Below, piece after piece: positions 8,200-16,871 of a DNA stretch of 64,000 nucleotides. A model generated the notes under the pieces. That model was not told where the DNA came from and searched no databases. It was given only the letters and a program-made list of their open reading frames with translations. Origin of the DNA: Bifidobacterium aquikefiri (GTDB taxonomy: Bacteria; Actinomycetota; Actinomycetes; Actinomycetales; Bifidobacteriaceae); assembly GCF_002259795.1 (NCBI RefSeq), contig NZ_MWXA01000008.1, forward strand, positions 168,739 to 232,738. Direction: 5' to 3'. Every line of letters starts with the position of its first letter. The stretch's first letter is position 1. The position numbers were made by a program, and so were the translations under genes.

Positions 8200-9735
8200 A
8201 TGAACAACACGCACAGGGATGATTCACCAATGAACGAATCACAGATGAACGAACCACCCATGAACGAATCGAAGCCGCATGAGTCGGCATCATCTGAATC
8301 GACACCGCCAGGTCCGCAGTCTCGGTTTTTCGCCTGGATTCGACACTGTGGCGTCGAACGCAGCGACGAGCGCTGGATCAGCGGGGTTGCCGGCGGCTTG
8401 GCGGCACGACTGGGCTGGGACGTTGTGCTGGTGCGCGTGCTGCTGGTAACGTCGGTGCTCTGCTTCGGATTGGGAGCAGCGTTCTATGGCCTGCTCTGGT
8501 TCGTGCTACCCGACCGTCGCAGCAATGTGCTGCTTCTCGAAGAACTGATCGAGGGGCGATGGGATTGGAGCTGCGTCGGAGTCTTCCTGTGCATCATCGT
8601 CGCCTTGGTCTTCCCCGGCGCGGGACTGGTCGTTCTCGCCCTATCGGCCCTCGCAGGGTTCATGCTGATGCTGTGGAGCAAGAACACAATAGCGAGTAAC
8701 TCGATGTCGGGAGATGCAGCGCAGGGGCAATCAGCGCCGGGAACATGGCAGTGGCAAGACAGCCCAACGCAACCCACCGGCCCTGATTGGGCTAGATCTC
8801 AGCAGCCAAATCAACAGCCAAGCCCGCAGTCAAACCCGCAGTCAAACCCACGGCCGCATGCGCCCTCCCCGCAATACACCTATGCCGCGCAACCGTATCG
8901 ATACCAGCCGAGAACGATTGCTGTTCGACGCCGCTCGGCCGGACCCGTTGTGGTGAGCGCCGTGATTGGAGCAATCTTCATGGCTGCGGCGGTCTTGCTC
9001 GCCATTGCCTCATTCAACGGCTTCTCGACGTCACAGACCTTGAGAGTCGCCACATGGTGGTCGTGTGGAAGCATCATCGCCATGGGTGTGACGCTGGTGA
9101 TTCTGGGATGCCTCGGTCGACGTTCAGGGGGATTCATACCTTTCGCGCTGCTTGGCCTGGTGCTGACCTTCACTCTGGTCACGCTCAGCGTGGGCACCGG
9201 TTACGCGGTGCTCACCTCCACCCGTGACACGAGCGGATTCACACGCATTGCGGTTGCTACTCACACCTCCATGGGTTCAACTCCTGCAGAAATGCGAACG
9301 TATGAGCGGGGCATTCTCTTCGATGGCAGCGATCGCAGGCAAGCCAGTATGAGCACCGCAGTCATCGACCTGAGCAATTACGCGCTCAATAACCCGAAGC
9401 GCACGGCCAAGCCTGACCATGACACCGAGCAGAAGCAATCCGCCTGTCCGAGCGGAACCGTGCGTCTGGGCATCCTCGAAACCAAGACGACAATCATCAT
9501 GCCAACATCGTGCGCATACAGCGTGAACGGATCGCAGGCTCGCACCCAGACACGCAGCAGTGTCGGCGGCACCTTCGTGATGCTGGGCAACAACGACATG
9601 CTTTCGTTGCATAGCTGGACCAACATAGACGATCAGGGTTCCGACTCTTCGAACGACGCTGCTTCCCATGATATCTTGCACATATCAACGCCAGCGATGA
9701 TCGACGCAGAACTCACCGTGACCTATGCCCGCTGA
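8200..9735 (+). CDS. PspC-domain multi-span membrane protein
   Basis: A 511-residue protein whose N terminus has a short repeated tract (MNES/MNEP units, residues 11-24), then a PspC domain (WISGVAGGLAARLGWDVVLV near residue 60). Two hydrophobic segments follow (residues 90-165), then a Gln/Pro/Ser-rich linker with QSNPQSNP repeats near residue 200. Three or four further spans lie near residues 245-345, and a C-terminal extracellular domain of about 170 residues resembles the adhesin-like domain of other PspC/LiaF-type proteins. It is divergent from the PspC kinase, so the two probably share a control region and this protein may be target or modulator of the system. No clear ribosome binding site precedes 8200. 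Confidence 0.82.
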   Translation: MNNTHRDDSPMNESQMNEPPMNESKPHESASSESTPPGPQSRFFAWIRHCGVERSDERWISGVAGGLAARLGWDVVLVRVLLVTSVLCFGLGAAFYGLLWFVLPDRRSNVLLLEELIEGRWDWSCVGVFLCIIVALVFPGAGLVVLALSALAGFMLMLWSKNTIASNSMSGDAAQGQSAPGTWQWQDSPTQPTGPDWARSQQPNQQPSPQSNPQSNPRPHAPSPQYTYAAQPYRYQPRTIAVRRRSAGPVVVSAVIGAIFMAAAVLLAIASFNGFSTSQTLRVATWWSCGSIIAMGVTLVILGCLGRRSGGFIPFALLGLVLTFTLVTLSVGTGYAVLTSTRDTSGFTRIAVATHTSMGSTPAEMRTYERGILFDGSDRRQASMSTAVIDLSNYALNNPKRTAKPDHDTEQKQSACPSGTVRLGILETKTTIIMPTSCAYSVNGSQARTQTRSSVGGTFVMLGNNDMLSLHSWTNIDDQGSDSSNDAASHDILHISTPAMIDAELTVTYAR

Positions 9736-9811
9736 TCGAGCCCTGCACCGCACGCGCAACAGCCAGCTCAACACCGCAATACCACGAAGCGAACTCTCAT
9801 AAGGACCACTC

Positions 9812-10501
9812 ATGATGAACAATGCAGCAGACGATCGCAACCATCTTCAAGCGAACGATCCCGAATCCACGCAGTCGCTCGATCTGCACGATGAGCAGAA
9901 TGAGCAGAATGACGCGAATACCGTCACGCAGCGGCTCAGCCTGCCTCAGGGCGATGAGATAGAGCATAACGAGGACGAGAGCAACACAACAGACAGCGCG
10001 CAGACCGAGAGCCTGACAACTCGAATCGCCATGATTGCCGATGAAGACACAGTTTCCAACGAACACGCCGTTCACCACGAAGACGCAGCTGCCGGCGATA
10101 CAACACGCGCCGGCCATCACGCCCCCGATTCGGCACGACCCACACATCCGACCGACATCCCGCTCTATACCCGATCGAGCGCCTCAACACCCACAGGCAC
10201 AGCAATGAACACTCACAGGAACGGCGATGGAAATCGGCCAGAACGGGATGCGCAGGGGAATATCATCGTTCGCAAGCAGGGTGCCAGCATGGCAACCATA
10301 GTTTTCGGCAGCATGCTCATAGTCTGCGGACTGCTTGGGTCGCTCATGTTGTGGTATGGCGATTCTCGAAATTCCCTGTCATTCATGAGTGTGGATTGGA
10401 GGCTGGCACTCGCTCTCGCATGCTTCGCCGTTGGTGCCGTGTTGCTGCTTTCTGCAATATTCTGGGCCGTAAGCACGGGAATTCGCCGTCTGCGGCGCTG
10501 A
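9812..10501 (+). CDS. Membrane protein with long disordered N terminus
   Basis: A 229-residue protein. Residues 1-160 are acidic, rich in Asn, Asp, Glu, Thr and His, and probably disordered; two membrane spans follow (ATIVFGSMLIVCGLLGSLML and LALALACFAVGAVLLLSAIF) before an Arg-rich end. Family not recognised beyond similarity of layout to small actinobacterial membrane proteins that sit beside PspC genes. It lies 76 bp after the PspC gene in the same direction, with AAGGA before the start, so it is probably part of that operon. Function unknown. Confidence 0.72.
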   Translation: MMNNAADDRNHLQANDPESTQSLDLHDEQNEQNDANTVTQRLSLPQGDEIEHNEDESNTTDSAQTESLTTRIAMIADEDTVSNEHAVHHEDAAAGDTTRAGHHAPDSARPTHPTDIPLYTRSSASTPTGTAMNTHRNGDGNRPERDAQGNIIVRKQGASMATIVFGSMLIVCGLLGSLMLWYGDSRNSLSFMSVDWRLALALACFAVGAVLLLSAIFWAVSTGIRRLRR

Positions 10502-10598
10502 ATCACAGTCTTGCTGCGCGCAATGTCTCAACACGCTCAACCCTTGTGCCCAACAACGCATGAAATTGCCCAAAAAATAATGATAACGATGGAGATTC

Positions 10599-10704
10599 AT
10601 TATTTTGTTGCCTACTCTCCGCAATGACTGCTTAAAATCGTTGAAACGACGGTACTCAATTCGGCAAAAACATCGGATTATCCAAAACCAGGCAACAAAA
10701 TAAT
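10599..10704. repeat. Perfect 15-bp inverted repeat, 76 bp apart
   Basis: ATTATTTTGTTGCCT at 10599-10613 and its exact complement at 10690-10704 enclose 76 bp of non-coding sequence. The region 10502-10805 has no gene. The arrangement could be a small non-autonomous element or a long RNA hairpin downstream of the two converging genes. No flanking duplication is obvious. Confidence 0.6.
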
Positions 10705-10737
10705 TATGTCGCTCGATGTGATCGTTACCAACACAAG

Positions 10738-10778
10738 AAGCTGTGGCATATTCCGCACAATGGAGTATGCCACAGCTT
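10738..10778. terminator. Hairpin at the 3' end of the large surface-protein gene
   Basis: A perfect 13-bp stem (AAGCTGTGGCATA, 10738-10750, with its complement 10766-10778) and a 15-nt loop, 28 bp after the stop of the surface-protein gene on the minus strand. There is no clean T-run on either side, so termination strength is uncertain. Confidence 0.6.
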
Positions 10779-10805
10779 GAATTTAGTGAATCTTGACGAC
10801 TGAGC

Positions 10806-13800
10806 TTACCTCTGCCACAATCCGCGCCTACGGATGGTGAAGATGATGGTGCTCAGACCTGCTGCCACAAGCGTAAGCCACATGAGGCGGCCGATGCTTG
10901 AACCGGTCGCAGCCAAGGGAACGACTGCGACATTGCTCTCGGTCTTTTCTTGCTTTGTCGTAGATGCAAGGGTAACCGACACCCAGCCCACAATCCTGCC
11001 GTCAGCATCGTAGACGGCAATCTTGTGCTCGCCGGAATAATCCGCAGGGAGCTTCACGTCAATGAACAGGGTTCCATCGGAAGCCTGCTGCACGATGTGA
11101 GACTTTCTACCATTCGTATCCGTGAGCAGCACCGGATCGGAATAGATGTAGGCAAACACCAACTCACCTACGTGCACACTCGATTCCTTCCCCAGAGAGA
11201 TGCGATAGATCGAACCCGCCGCAGCGACCGGACTGCCAGAAGCAGTGCCCCGGTTGCTGTCGTTGAGCGCCTCAGTCGGAAGCAGCGCAGCAGGATCGAG
11301 AGCAGCTGGTTGGTCGTCTCCCGACTCGTCGTCCTTGGAATCGACGTCCGGTGGATTGTCTGCCGGTTCTTCCACAGGATCTTCATCGTCACCACCTGGT
11401 GGCAAGACAGAGTTGGACCAGTGCGCGAAGAAGGTCGTGTCAGCAGAAATCACCGTGTCCGCATTGATCTTTGTGCCAGCAGATGCGGCCGTATACCAAC
11501 CATCGAAAGTGAACGCGGCAAGAGTTGGCTCGGGAAGTGAACCGACTTTCGAGCCGTCAGCAACCGTACGCGTGGCATCCGCCAGACCCAAGCTGCCACC
11601 GTTCGGATTGAAAGTGACCGTAAACTGCTTGGACGTAACAGTGATTTCGGACTGTGCAGTCTTCGCTCCATCCTGTGTGGTTACAGTAATCACAGCCTTG
11701 CCGGCCTTGTTCGCGGTGACTTTGCCGGTTGCATCGACAGCGGCGACTCCGCCATCAGAGGACGCGAATATTACATCCTTTACCGTCGCATTGCTTGGAG
11801 AAACGGTAGCCGTAAGCTGAGCAGTCTCACCTGCTACAAGTTCAGCAGACGCAGGCGTCAACGCAACGGAAGTTACCGAAACGTCAACCTTCGTCCAATG
11901 CGCATAGAAGGTAGTGTTGTCAGAAACCACGGTCGTTGCGCTGATCTGTTCGCCGTCTGATTGCGCGGTGAACCAGCCGTCGAAGACATAACCGTCACGC
12001 TGTGGCACAGGCAGGGATCCGATGGCATCGGTGCCGAGTATGTCACGGCTCGCCTGTTCAGCTTCCAGCTCACCACCGTTCGCATCGAAGCTGACCTTAT
12101 ATGAGGCAGCTTCCTCCATCACATAATATGAGAAGTGATCGGTGTAGAAGACATAATACAGCTTGCCATCAATCTCATCCACATAGCCACTGACCTTCTC
12201 ACGCTTGTTGATCTTGGCATCGTAATGATAGACCTTCACCTTGGCAGGATCGAAACCGTCGGGAATCGGCATGTACACGGCAACCTGTCCATTCGGCTGA
12301 ACGTTCTTATCCTCCTCCTCATTGACCAGATTGATGTCAAAGAGCTCGAACTTGCCGTTGGTCAAGGCATTCACCTTGTCATACACGGCCTTGTTCTGCT
12401 CGGCGGTTTCCTCCGCATCCAGTTTGGCAACGCTCAGCACCGCGCCCTTGGGAAGCACATTGTTGCTTTCGGCTGCAACTGTGATGCCCGTTGCTTCCTC
12501 GACGACCTTGTTGGGTATGTCAGCAATGGAAGTGGTCTTGCTTTTCACAATTACCGTGAACTTGGCGCTCTTACCGTTTGCCGTTGTCACGGTGACAGTC
12601 GTCGAACCCGGTTTGTATCCATATACATAGATGCCATTAGAATACGCATACACTGACGCAACGTCAGTATTGTCACTCTCTGCATCTATGTAATTCACAG
12701 TTGGGTTCTCAGGCGTGATACTCAAGAAATCATCAAGGTCCAAATACTGAGAGTTCTTTGCATCTACCACTACTTCTGACTTGGCAAGAGAGATATCCGT
12801 AGCAACTATCTCATCAGCACCCTTGCCTGTAATGGTCAGATTGACATCGACTCCAGCGCGATAGAGCAGCTGATAGGCGTTCTCGCCCAATTGTTTTGCC
12901 ACAGGCCCATAGTTTGCAGAATATTCTCCGATGTAGAGATCGCCAGGCCGTTCAACATCTCCCGAAGAACCATAAATATGGTACTTATCCTTGAAAATCT
13001 TGAACGTTATCGACCTATCGCCGATGCTTGCAGAGAATTCCTTGCCGGCTGTTCCTTGATAGGGAATCAAGTCATGCTCCGTTGCCAAAACGTCAACCGA
13101 CTTGCGAGGCAATGTATCTGGATCTACATAGGCGGTGTCGATATCGAGGCTCACAGGATATTTCGCATACTCGCCGGTCTGAGTGTCGTAGGCGTATGCG
13201 ATATCTTGTGTGGTTCCGCCCTCATAGGTGCCGGTAAGCACGCCATCGCTGTAATAATGGTCGAACCACTTGTATAGATACGGCGCATCAATCAGAACAC
13301 CGGTGTTGGCGGACGTGATGGAGGCCCTATAGTTTTCGTACATCGAAGAATAACTCGTATCTGCATATTCACTACGCTCGAAATATCCGAATGATGTCAT
13401 CACACCATCACTATTGGTGGCTGTCTTTTCCTCCATGTAGTCCCAATTATCACGTTGAGACAATGCGATGGAAAATTCGGGCTTCTCGACATATTTGCGC
13501 GACTCTAACGAATAATCAATGGTATATACCTTGGTGATCACACGGTTCTTAACCTGATAGACAGTAAACGTCTTGGTAATTGGTGCAGCACCATCACCGT
13601 CATCAGCAACCGAATGCTCGAAATCGTACGTACGATATGCGTACACACCGTCATAATCGTAGCCATAGCTAAGGTAGTAAGCCGTGTTGAGATAGCTAGC
13701 GCCTGAACTGGCATGATTGCCCGAGAACGAAATCATCTCGTCTGATGAGGTGATTGTTTGCTCGGCGAAATCAGTCAAGCCAAGCTCTAGGTGCAACGTC

Positions 13801-15662
13801 TCTTCAGGCTTGTTGGGCAAGCCGGTAACGCGGTAATACTGGTAGTTGGCTTCATACGAAGAAGAGTTCGAATGCTCATAGACATGAGATGAAATCTCAT
13901 CCAGTGTTTCGTCAACGGAGCAGTGCTGAGAATTCTCATAATAATCCGTATAGCAATACAAGGCTATGAAACGATTTTTGGTGCTGACTTCCTCATAGAT
14001 ATCGTCTTCATTATATTCCCAAGTCTTGTAATCACCATTGGCATCGAAAGTGATGTATTTGGTTACCGTCCGATGCTCGTTATACGCAAGATCAACGGCC
14101 TTGACCTTCCCATCAATGTCCGCGAAGGCTACGTCTTGAGTGAATTCCTTATCCTTTACCGTCTCGGGGACGGTGTCATCGATCACAATGTTGAGCCTTA
14201 CCAGATGTTCATCTCCGTCTTCATCTTCCCAAGTCTGATACTCGACAAAAGACAGCTTATGAGTGAGTTCCGAGGTGATCGAGTGATAGAAAGTACCTGA
14301 ATCCTGGTAGCTATCAGCAGTCTGTAATGACCACGCGAACTCGTATCTCCCGTATGTATACCCAGAAACGACTTGGAAATTGGGATTCTTTGTTCCTTGT
14401 GTATAGACTTCCGTCCCGGCAGGCCACCGGTTGTTTCGGTTGACCGAAATATCAAGCACATCTTCGGGAACTTCGCTAACCACGTTGGTGAGATTCAAGC
14501 GGTAGATCTTGACCTGCTCTGTCTTGGAGTTGTACAGGTAATACTGATATCGAAGGTGTTCCTGTTCAAGATAGACGGTTTGATTCTCCAAGGAACGCGT
14601 CCCGTTGGTATATGAATCCTCGAACAGCAGCCAGTCAGAATTCAAGCTCGCGACATCGAAGTTGCGATGTTCGTAATCCGGCGTATAGGCAACGAGCCCA
14701 TCCTTGGTCTGTGTCTGTTTGCCAGATTCGCTCTCGGAAAACTCGACATCCAATGTTTCGGACGGTGTCTGCGAAGTCCCCTGGTAATTCAAGGTGAGCT
14801 GATATTCAATGAGCTCATCGCCGTCTCTGAGATACGCGGTACGCTTCTCCGAACGATCAGTGCTCAGATCGTACAGCCAGAAGTAATTCTCTTCGAAATC
14901 AATCACTTCACCAGATGCATCAGTATTGCTCTTGATGAGACTCAAGCGCACACTATAATCGCTAATTTGGCCCTGAACAGTCGTATTCTGGTTCTCAGAG
15001 GTCCGATACACCGACCGTCTGAGATTGAAAGCAGCACGGCCATCCTTGCTTTCGATGGTCTTGTATGTATATGACCAATATTCGTCTTCTACGTCTTCAT
15101 CCCACCCGACAAACAGGTCGGCGAAGGTGAAATCGATCGTGTCTTCAACAACTTCGGTGACTTCTTCCTCACCGATGATCCAGCCGCTTCCCGAGGCATC
15201 CTCGGATTCATTGCTGTCAGCGCTAGTGCCGTTGTTGGTGTCGCCGCTTCCGGTCTCGTCGTCCGCAGACTCATCATTCGTGGCCTCATTCGCATCAGCA
15301 TCCTGATTGGTCTGAGATGGCTTCGACGCGTCCTCATTGCTGGGATTGAGGACAGTTCCTCCATTAAGCTCCACAGCACTGTCTGGTAATTCACTTGTGG
15401 GTTCAGCCGCATCCGTCGTATTTCCAGGCAGAGCAGATGGTGGCCCGGAATCAGCCTGATTCTGAGCTGTGCCGCCGGTAGGCTGCGCTGCTGGCTCAGT
15501 TTGGGTTGAGCTCGTCTGGGCTGAATCGTTCTCCTCAACGGCGAATGCTGCGGGAGATACGAGCGCACCAAAGGTCAGACCGAGAAATGTCACACCGGTC
15601 ACGAGAAGGCGGAATATGCCCCCCCCCCCCGACGTTTCTTGTTTATGGACACCATGCTTCAT
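10806..15662 (-). CDS. Giant sortase-anchored surface protein with InlB and Big_2 repeats, phase-variable start
   Basis: A 1618-residue secreted protein; the start at 15662 has AAGGAG 6 nt upstream. The signal peptide ends near residue 41 (AAFA). Residues 42-160 are a Ser/Thr/Asp/Glu-rich stalk. Residues about 175-930 hold some six degenerate Tyr-rich modules of 100-130 residues, each ending in a pattern like Y.L......P...LD. Then follow a Big_2-like domain (about 955-1041), a domain of about 145 residues, an InlB B-repeat (1188-1259), a second Big_2 (1260-1344), a second InlB repeat (1345-1418), a Pro/Asp linker and a beta domain. The sorting signal is LAATG (1583-1587), a membrane span and RRRGLWQR. 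Codons 11-15 are a run of 12 G, so length change there would stop the protein. Likely an adhesin; ligand unknown. Confidence 0.9.
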   Translation of the reverse strand: MKHGVHKQETSGGGGIFRLLVTGVTFLGLTFGALVSPAAFAVEENDSAQTSSTQTEPAAQPTGGTAQNQADSGPPSALPGNTTDAAEPTSELPDSAVELNGGTVLNPSNEDASKPSQTNQDADANEATNDESADDETGSGDTNNGTSADSNESEDASGSGWIIGEEEVTEVVEDTIDFTFADLFVGWDEDVEDEYWSYTYKTIESKDGRAAFNLRRSVYRTSENQNTTVQGQISDYSVRLSLIKSNTDASGEVIDFEENYFWLYDLSTDRSEKRTAYLRDGDELIEYQLTLNYQGTSQTPSETLDVEFSESESGKQTQTKDGLVAYTPDYEHRNFDVASLNSDWLLFEDSYTNGTRSLENQTVYLEQEHLRYQYYLYNSKTEQVKIYRLNLTNVVSEVPEDVLDISVNRNNRWPAGTEVYTQGTKNPNFQVVSGYTYGRYEFAWSLQTADSYQDSGTFYHSITSELTHKLSFVEYQTWEDEDGDEHLVRLNIVIDDTVPETVKDKEFTQDVAFADIDGKVKAVDLAYNEHRTVTKYITFDANGDYKTWEYNEDDIYEEVSTKNRFIALYCYTDYYENSQHCSVDETLDEISSHVYEHSNSSSYEANYQYYRVTGLPNKPEETLHLELGLTDFAEQTITSSDEMISFSGNHASSGASYLNTAYYLSYGYDYDGVYAYRTYDFEHSVADDGDGAAPITKTFTVYQVKNRVITKVYTIDYSLESRKYVEKPEFSIALSQRDNWDYMEEKTATNSDGVMTSFGYFERSEYADTSYSSMYENYRASITSANTGVLIDAPYLYKWFDHYYSDGVLTGTYEGGTTQDIAYAYDTQTGEYAKYPVSLDIDTAYVDPDTLPRKSVDVLATEHDLIPYQGTAGKEFSASIGDRSITFKIFKDKYHIYGSSGDVERPGDLYIGEYSANYGPVAKQLGENAYQLLYRAGVDVNLTITGKGADEIVATDISLAKSEVVVDAKNSQYLDLDDFLSITPENPTVNYIDAESDNTDVASVYAYSNGIYVYGYKPGSTTVTVTTANGKSAKFTVIVKSKTTSIADIPNKVVEEATGITVAAESNNVLPKGAVLSVAKLDAEETAEQNKAVYDKVNALTNGKFELFDINLVNEEEDKNVQPNGQVAVYMPIPDGFDPAKVKVYHYDAKINKREKVSGYVDEIDGKLYYVFYTDHFSYYVMEEAASYKVSFDANGGELEAEQASRDILGTDAIGSLPVPQRDGYVFDGWFTAQSDGEQISATTVVSDNTTFYAHWTKVDVSVTSVALTPASAELVAGETAQLTATVSPSNATVKDVIFASSDGGVAAVDATGKVTANKAGKAVITVTTQDGAKTAQSEITVTSKQFTVTFNPNGGSLGLADATRTVADGSKVGSLPEPTLAAFTFDGWYTAASAGTKINADTVISADTTFFAHWSNSVLPPGGDDEDPVEEPADNPPDVDSKDDESGDDQPAALDPAALLPTEALNDSNRGTASGSPVAAAGSIYRISLGKESSVHVGELVFAYIYSDPVLLTDTNGRKSHIVQQASDGTLFIDVKLPADYSGEHKIAVYDADGRIVGWVSVTLASTTKQEKTESNVAVVPLAATGSSIGRLMWLTLVAAGLSTIIFTIRRRGLWQR
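15619..15630. repeat. 12-base homopolymer (C on plus strand, G on coding strand) in the signal-peptide codons
   Basis: Twelve consecutive C on the plus strand, read as codons 11-15 (Ser-Gly-Gly-Gly-Gly) of the giant surface protein. At 12 bases the reading frame is open. A gain or loss of one or two bases would shift frame right at the start of the signal peptide. Poly-G replication slippage is known to switch pilus genes in bifidobacteria, so this is a likely phase-variation tract. Confidence 0.88.
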
Positions 15663-16352
15663 ATATTGCTCCTTAAGATTTACTGAAAACTGGCAAGGCA
15701 AATCATTGACGACTTTATCATTGAAACAATACATAGTGTTAATTTTTATACAAAGACATAACACCAAATCTGGAAGCCCATCACCAGCAATATAGATCTA
15801 CTAGCTTCCCCTGCGCATGCTCTACATACCAACGAATGGGAGCTCATGAACTGAGAGGGAGCAATCATTGAACATGGAACGTGACACGACCCATACCGTC
15901 AAACGCGGCAAGTTCAATGTATTCATCAATACAGCTTGGTGGGAGCCATTCCAATGATCTGAGCCTTTCAATCAGATTCGCACGCCTTCCTTCGACTCTA
16001 TTGATGCTGCTGCACACATTGACACTTTCTGTGCGTGCGCCGCAAGTTCCCTGACCGCAATCGTAAACGGGTACGCAGCTTCGTCGCTGCCACGAAGTGG
16101 GGATGTGCCCTGGTTCGTGAGAATCCAGCATAAGGCGTTGCATCCTTGCAGCCAACAATCGGTGCAGCCAACAACGAGTGCGTCACCAACCCCGATCCGA
16201 GGCAGCCATGCCATCGCCAATGATGCTCTCAGACATTGGGTGAGGGCTTACGAATGTCGAGATTTCGAGTTTTGTGGCAATTTCTAGGTACAGTGGCTCG
16301 AAATCTCGCTCCTCAACGCTGTTTTTTTGAGTTCGCAAACGGATGAAATGGC
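15663..16352. other. Long intergenic region with a possible degraded gene
   Basis: Positions 15663-15780 are AT-rich and should hold the promoter and leader of the surface-protein gene (AAGGAG at its end). From about 15865 to 16220 the minus strand has short open frames that shift into one another, ending in a protein-like stretch (LIERLRSLEWLPPSCIDEYI near 15910-15970). No ribosome binding site, no complete frame and no family could be recognised, so it looks like a decayed gene. A 12-bp inverted repeat closes the region (16258-16308). Confidence 0.35.
16258..16308. repeat. 12-bp inverted repeat downstream of the acetyltransferase gene
   Basis: CGAGATTTCGAG (16258-16269) and its exact complement (16297-16308) enclose 27 bp, some 45 bp after the acetyltransferase stop on the minus strand. 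It may terminate that transcript. A run of seven T lies at the other side (about 16321-16327), in the wrong place for a minus-strand terminator. Confidence 0.5.
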
Positions 16353-16805
16353 TCACCCGCGAGTAGCGGCCTTTATGAACATACGACGGTGCGGAGTATT
16401 TTCGATGGAGAACACGTCTCCAAAAGCTGCGAAACCCTTCTTCTCATAAAATCCGATGACTGGCACCTGGGCGTTGATGACAATGTCGATGCCCGGCCAG
16501 CTTGCTGCACAGACTGCAAGTACCGTATCAATAAGTTGAGCACCATAGCCCTGCCCGCGAACAGAAAGCGCCGTTGCGACTCTTCCAAAGGTAATGTGAC
16601 CATCTTCAGGAAATACTCGCGCATAGGCCAATGCTTTCTGATGCGTGCCATCCATGAGAAAAATGTGATGGGCATGAAGATCATGCTCGTCAAGGTCATG
16701 ATATTCATGACCTTGTTCAACGACAAAGGTATCTATGCGCAGCTTCTCGAACGAATAGAGTTCCATAGCGCTCAACTCAGCAAACGTTCTATCGTGCCAT
16801 TCCAT
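16353..16805 (-). CDS. GNAT-family N-acetyltransferase, ElaA-like
   Basis: A 150-residue protein of the ElaA branch of GNAT acetyltransferases; substrate unknown. The start at 16805 is preferred over an upstream ATG because GGGGGAG sits 6 nt before it and the product then opens with the family pattern MEWHDRTFAELSAMELY. The acetyl-CoA-binding signature is R-G-Q-G-Y-G-A (VATALSVRGQGYGAQLID, near residues 85-100), and the C-terminal F-Y-E-K-K-G-F is also typical. It follows the sortase gene by about 65 bp in the same direction, so it may be the last gene of the pilus transcript, although a functional link is not evident. Confidence 0.88.
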   Translation of the reverse strand: MEWHDRTFAELSAMELYSFEKLRIDTFVVEQGHEYHDLDEHDLHAHHIFLMDGTHQKALAYARVFPEDGHITFGRVATALSVRGQGYGAQLIDTVLAVCAASWPGIDIVINAQVPVIGFYEKKGFAAFGDVFSIENTPHRRMFIKAATRG

Positions 16806-16871
16806 GCAATCTCCCCCAGTAAGAATTCCAATACCCATAATGTAGCCTCAAGAATATATGAAGCATCGCCC

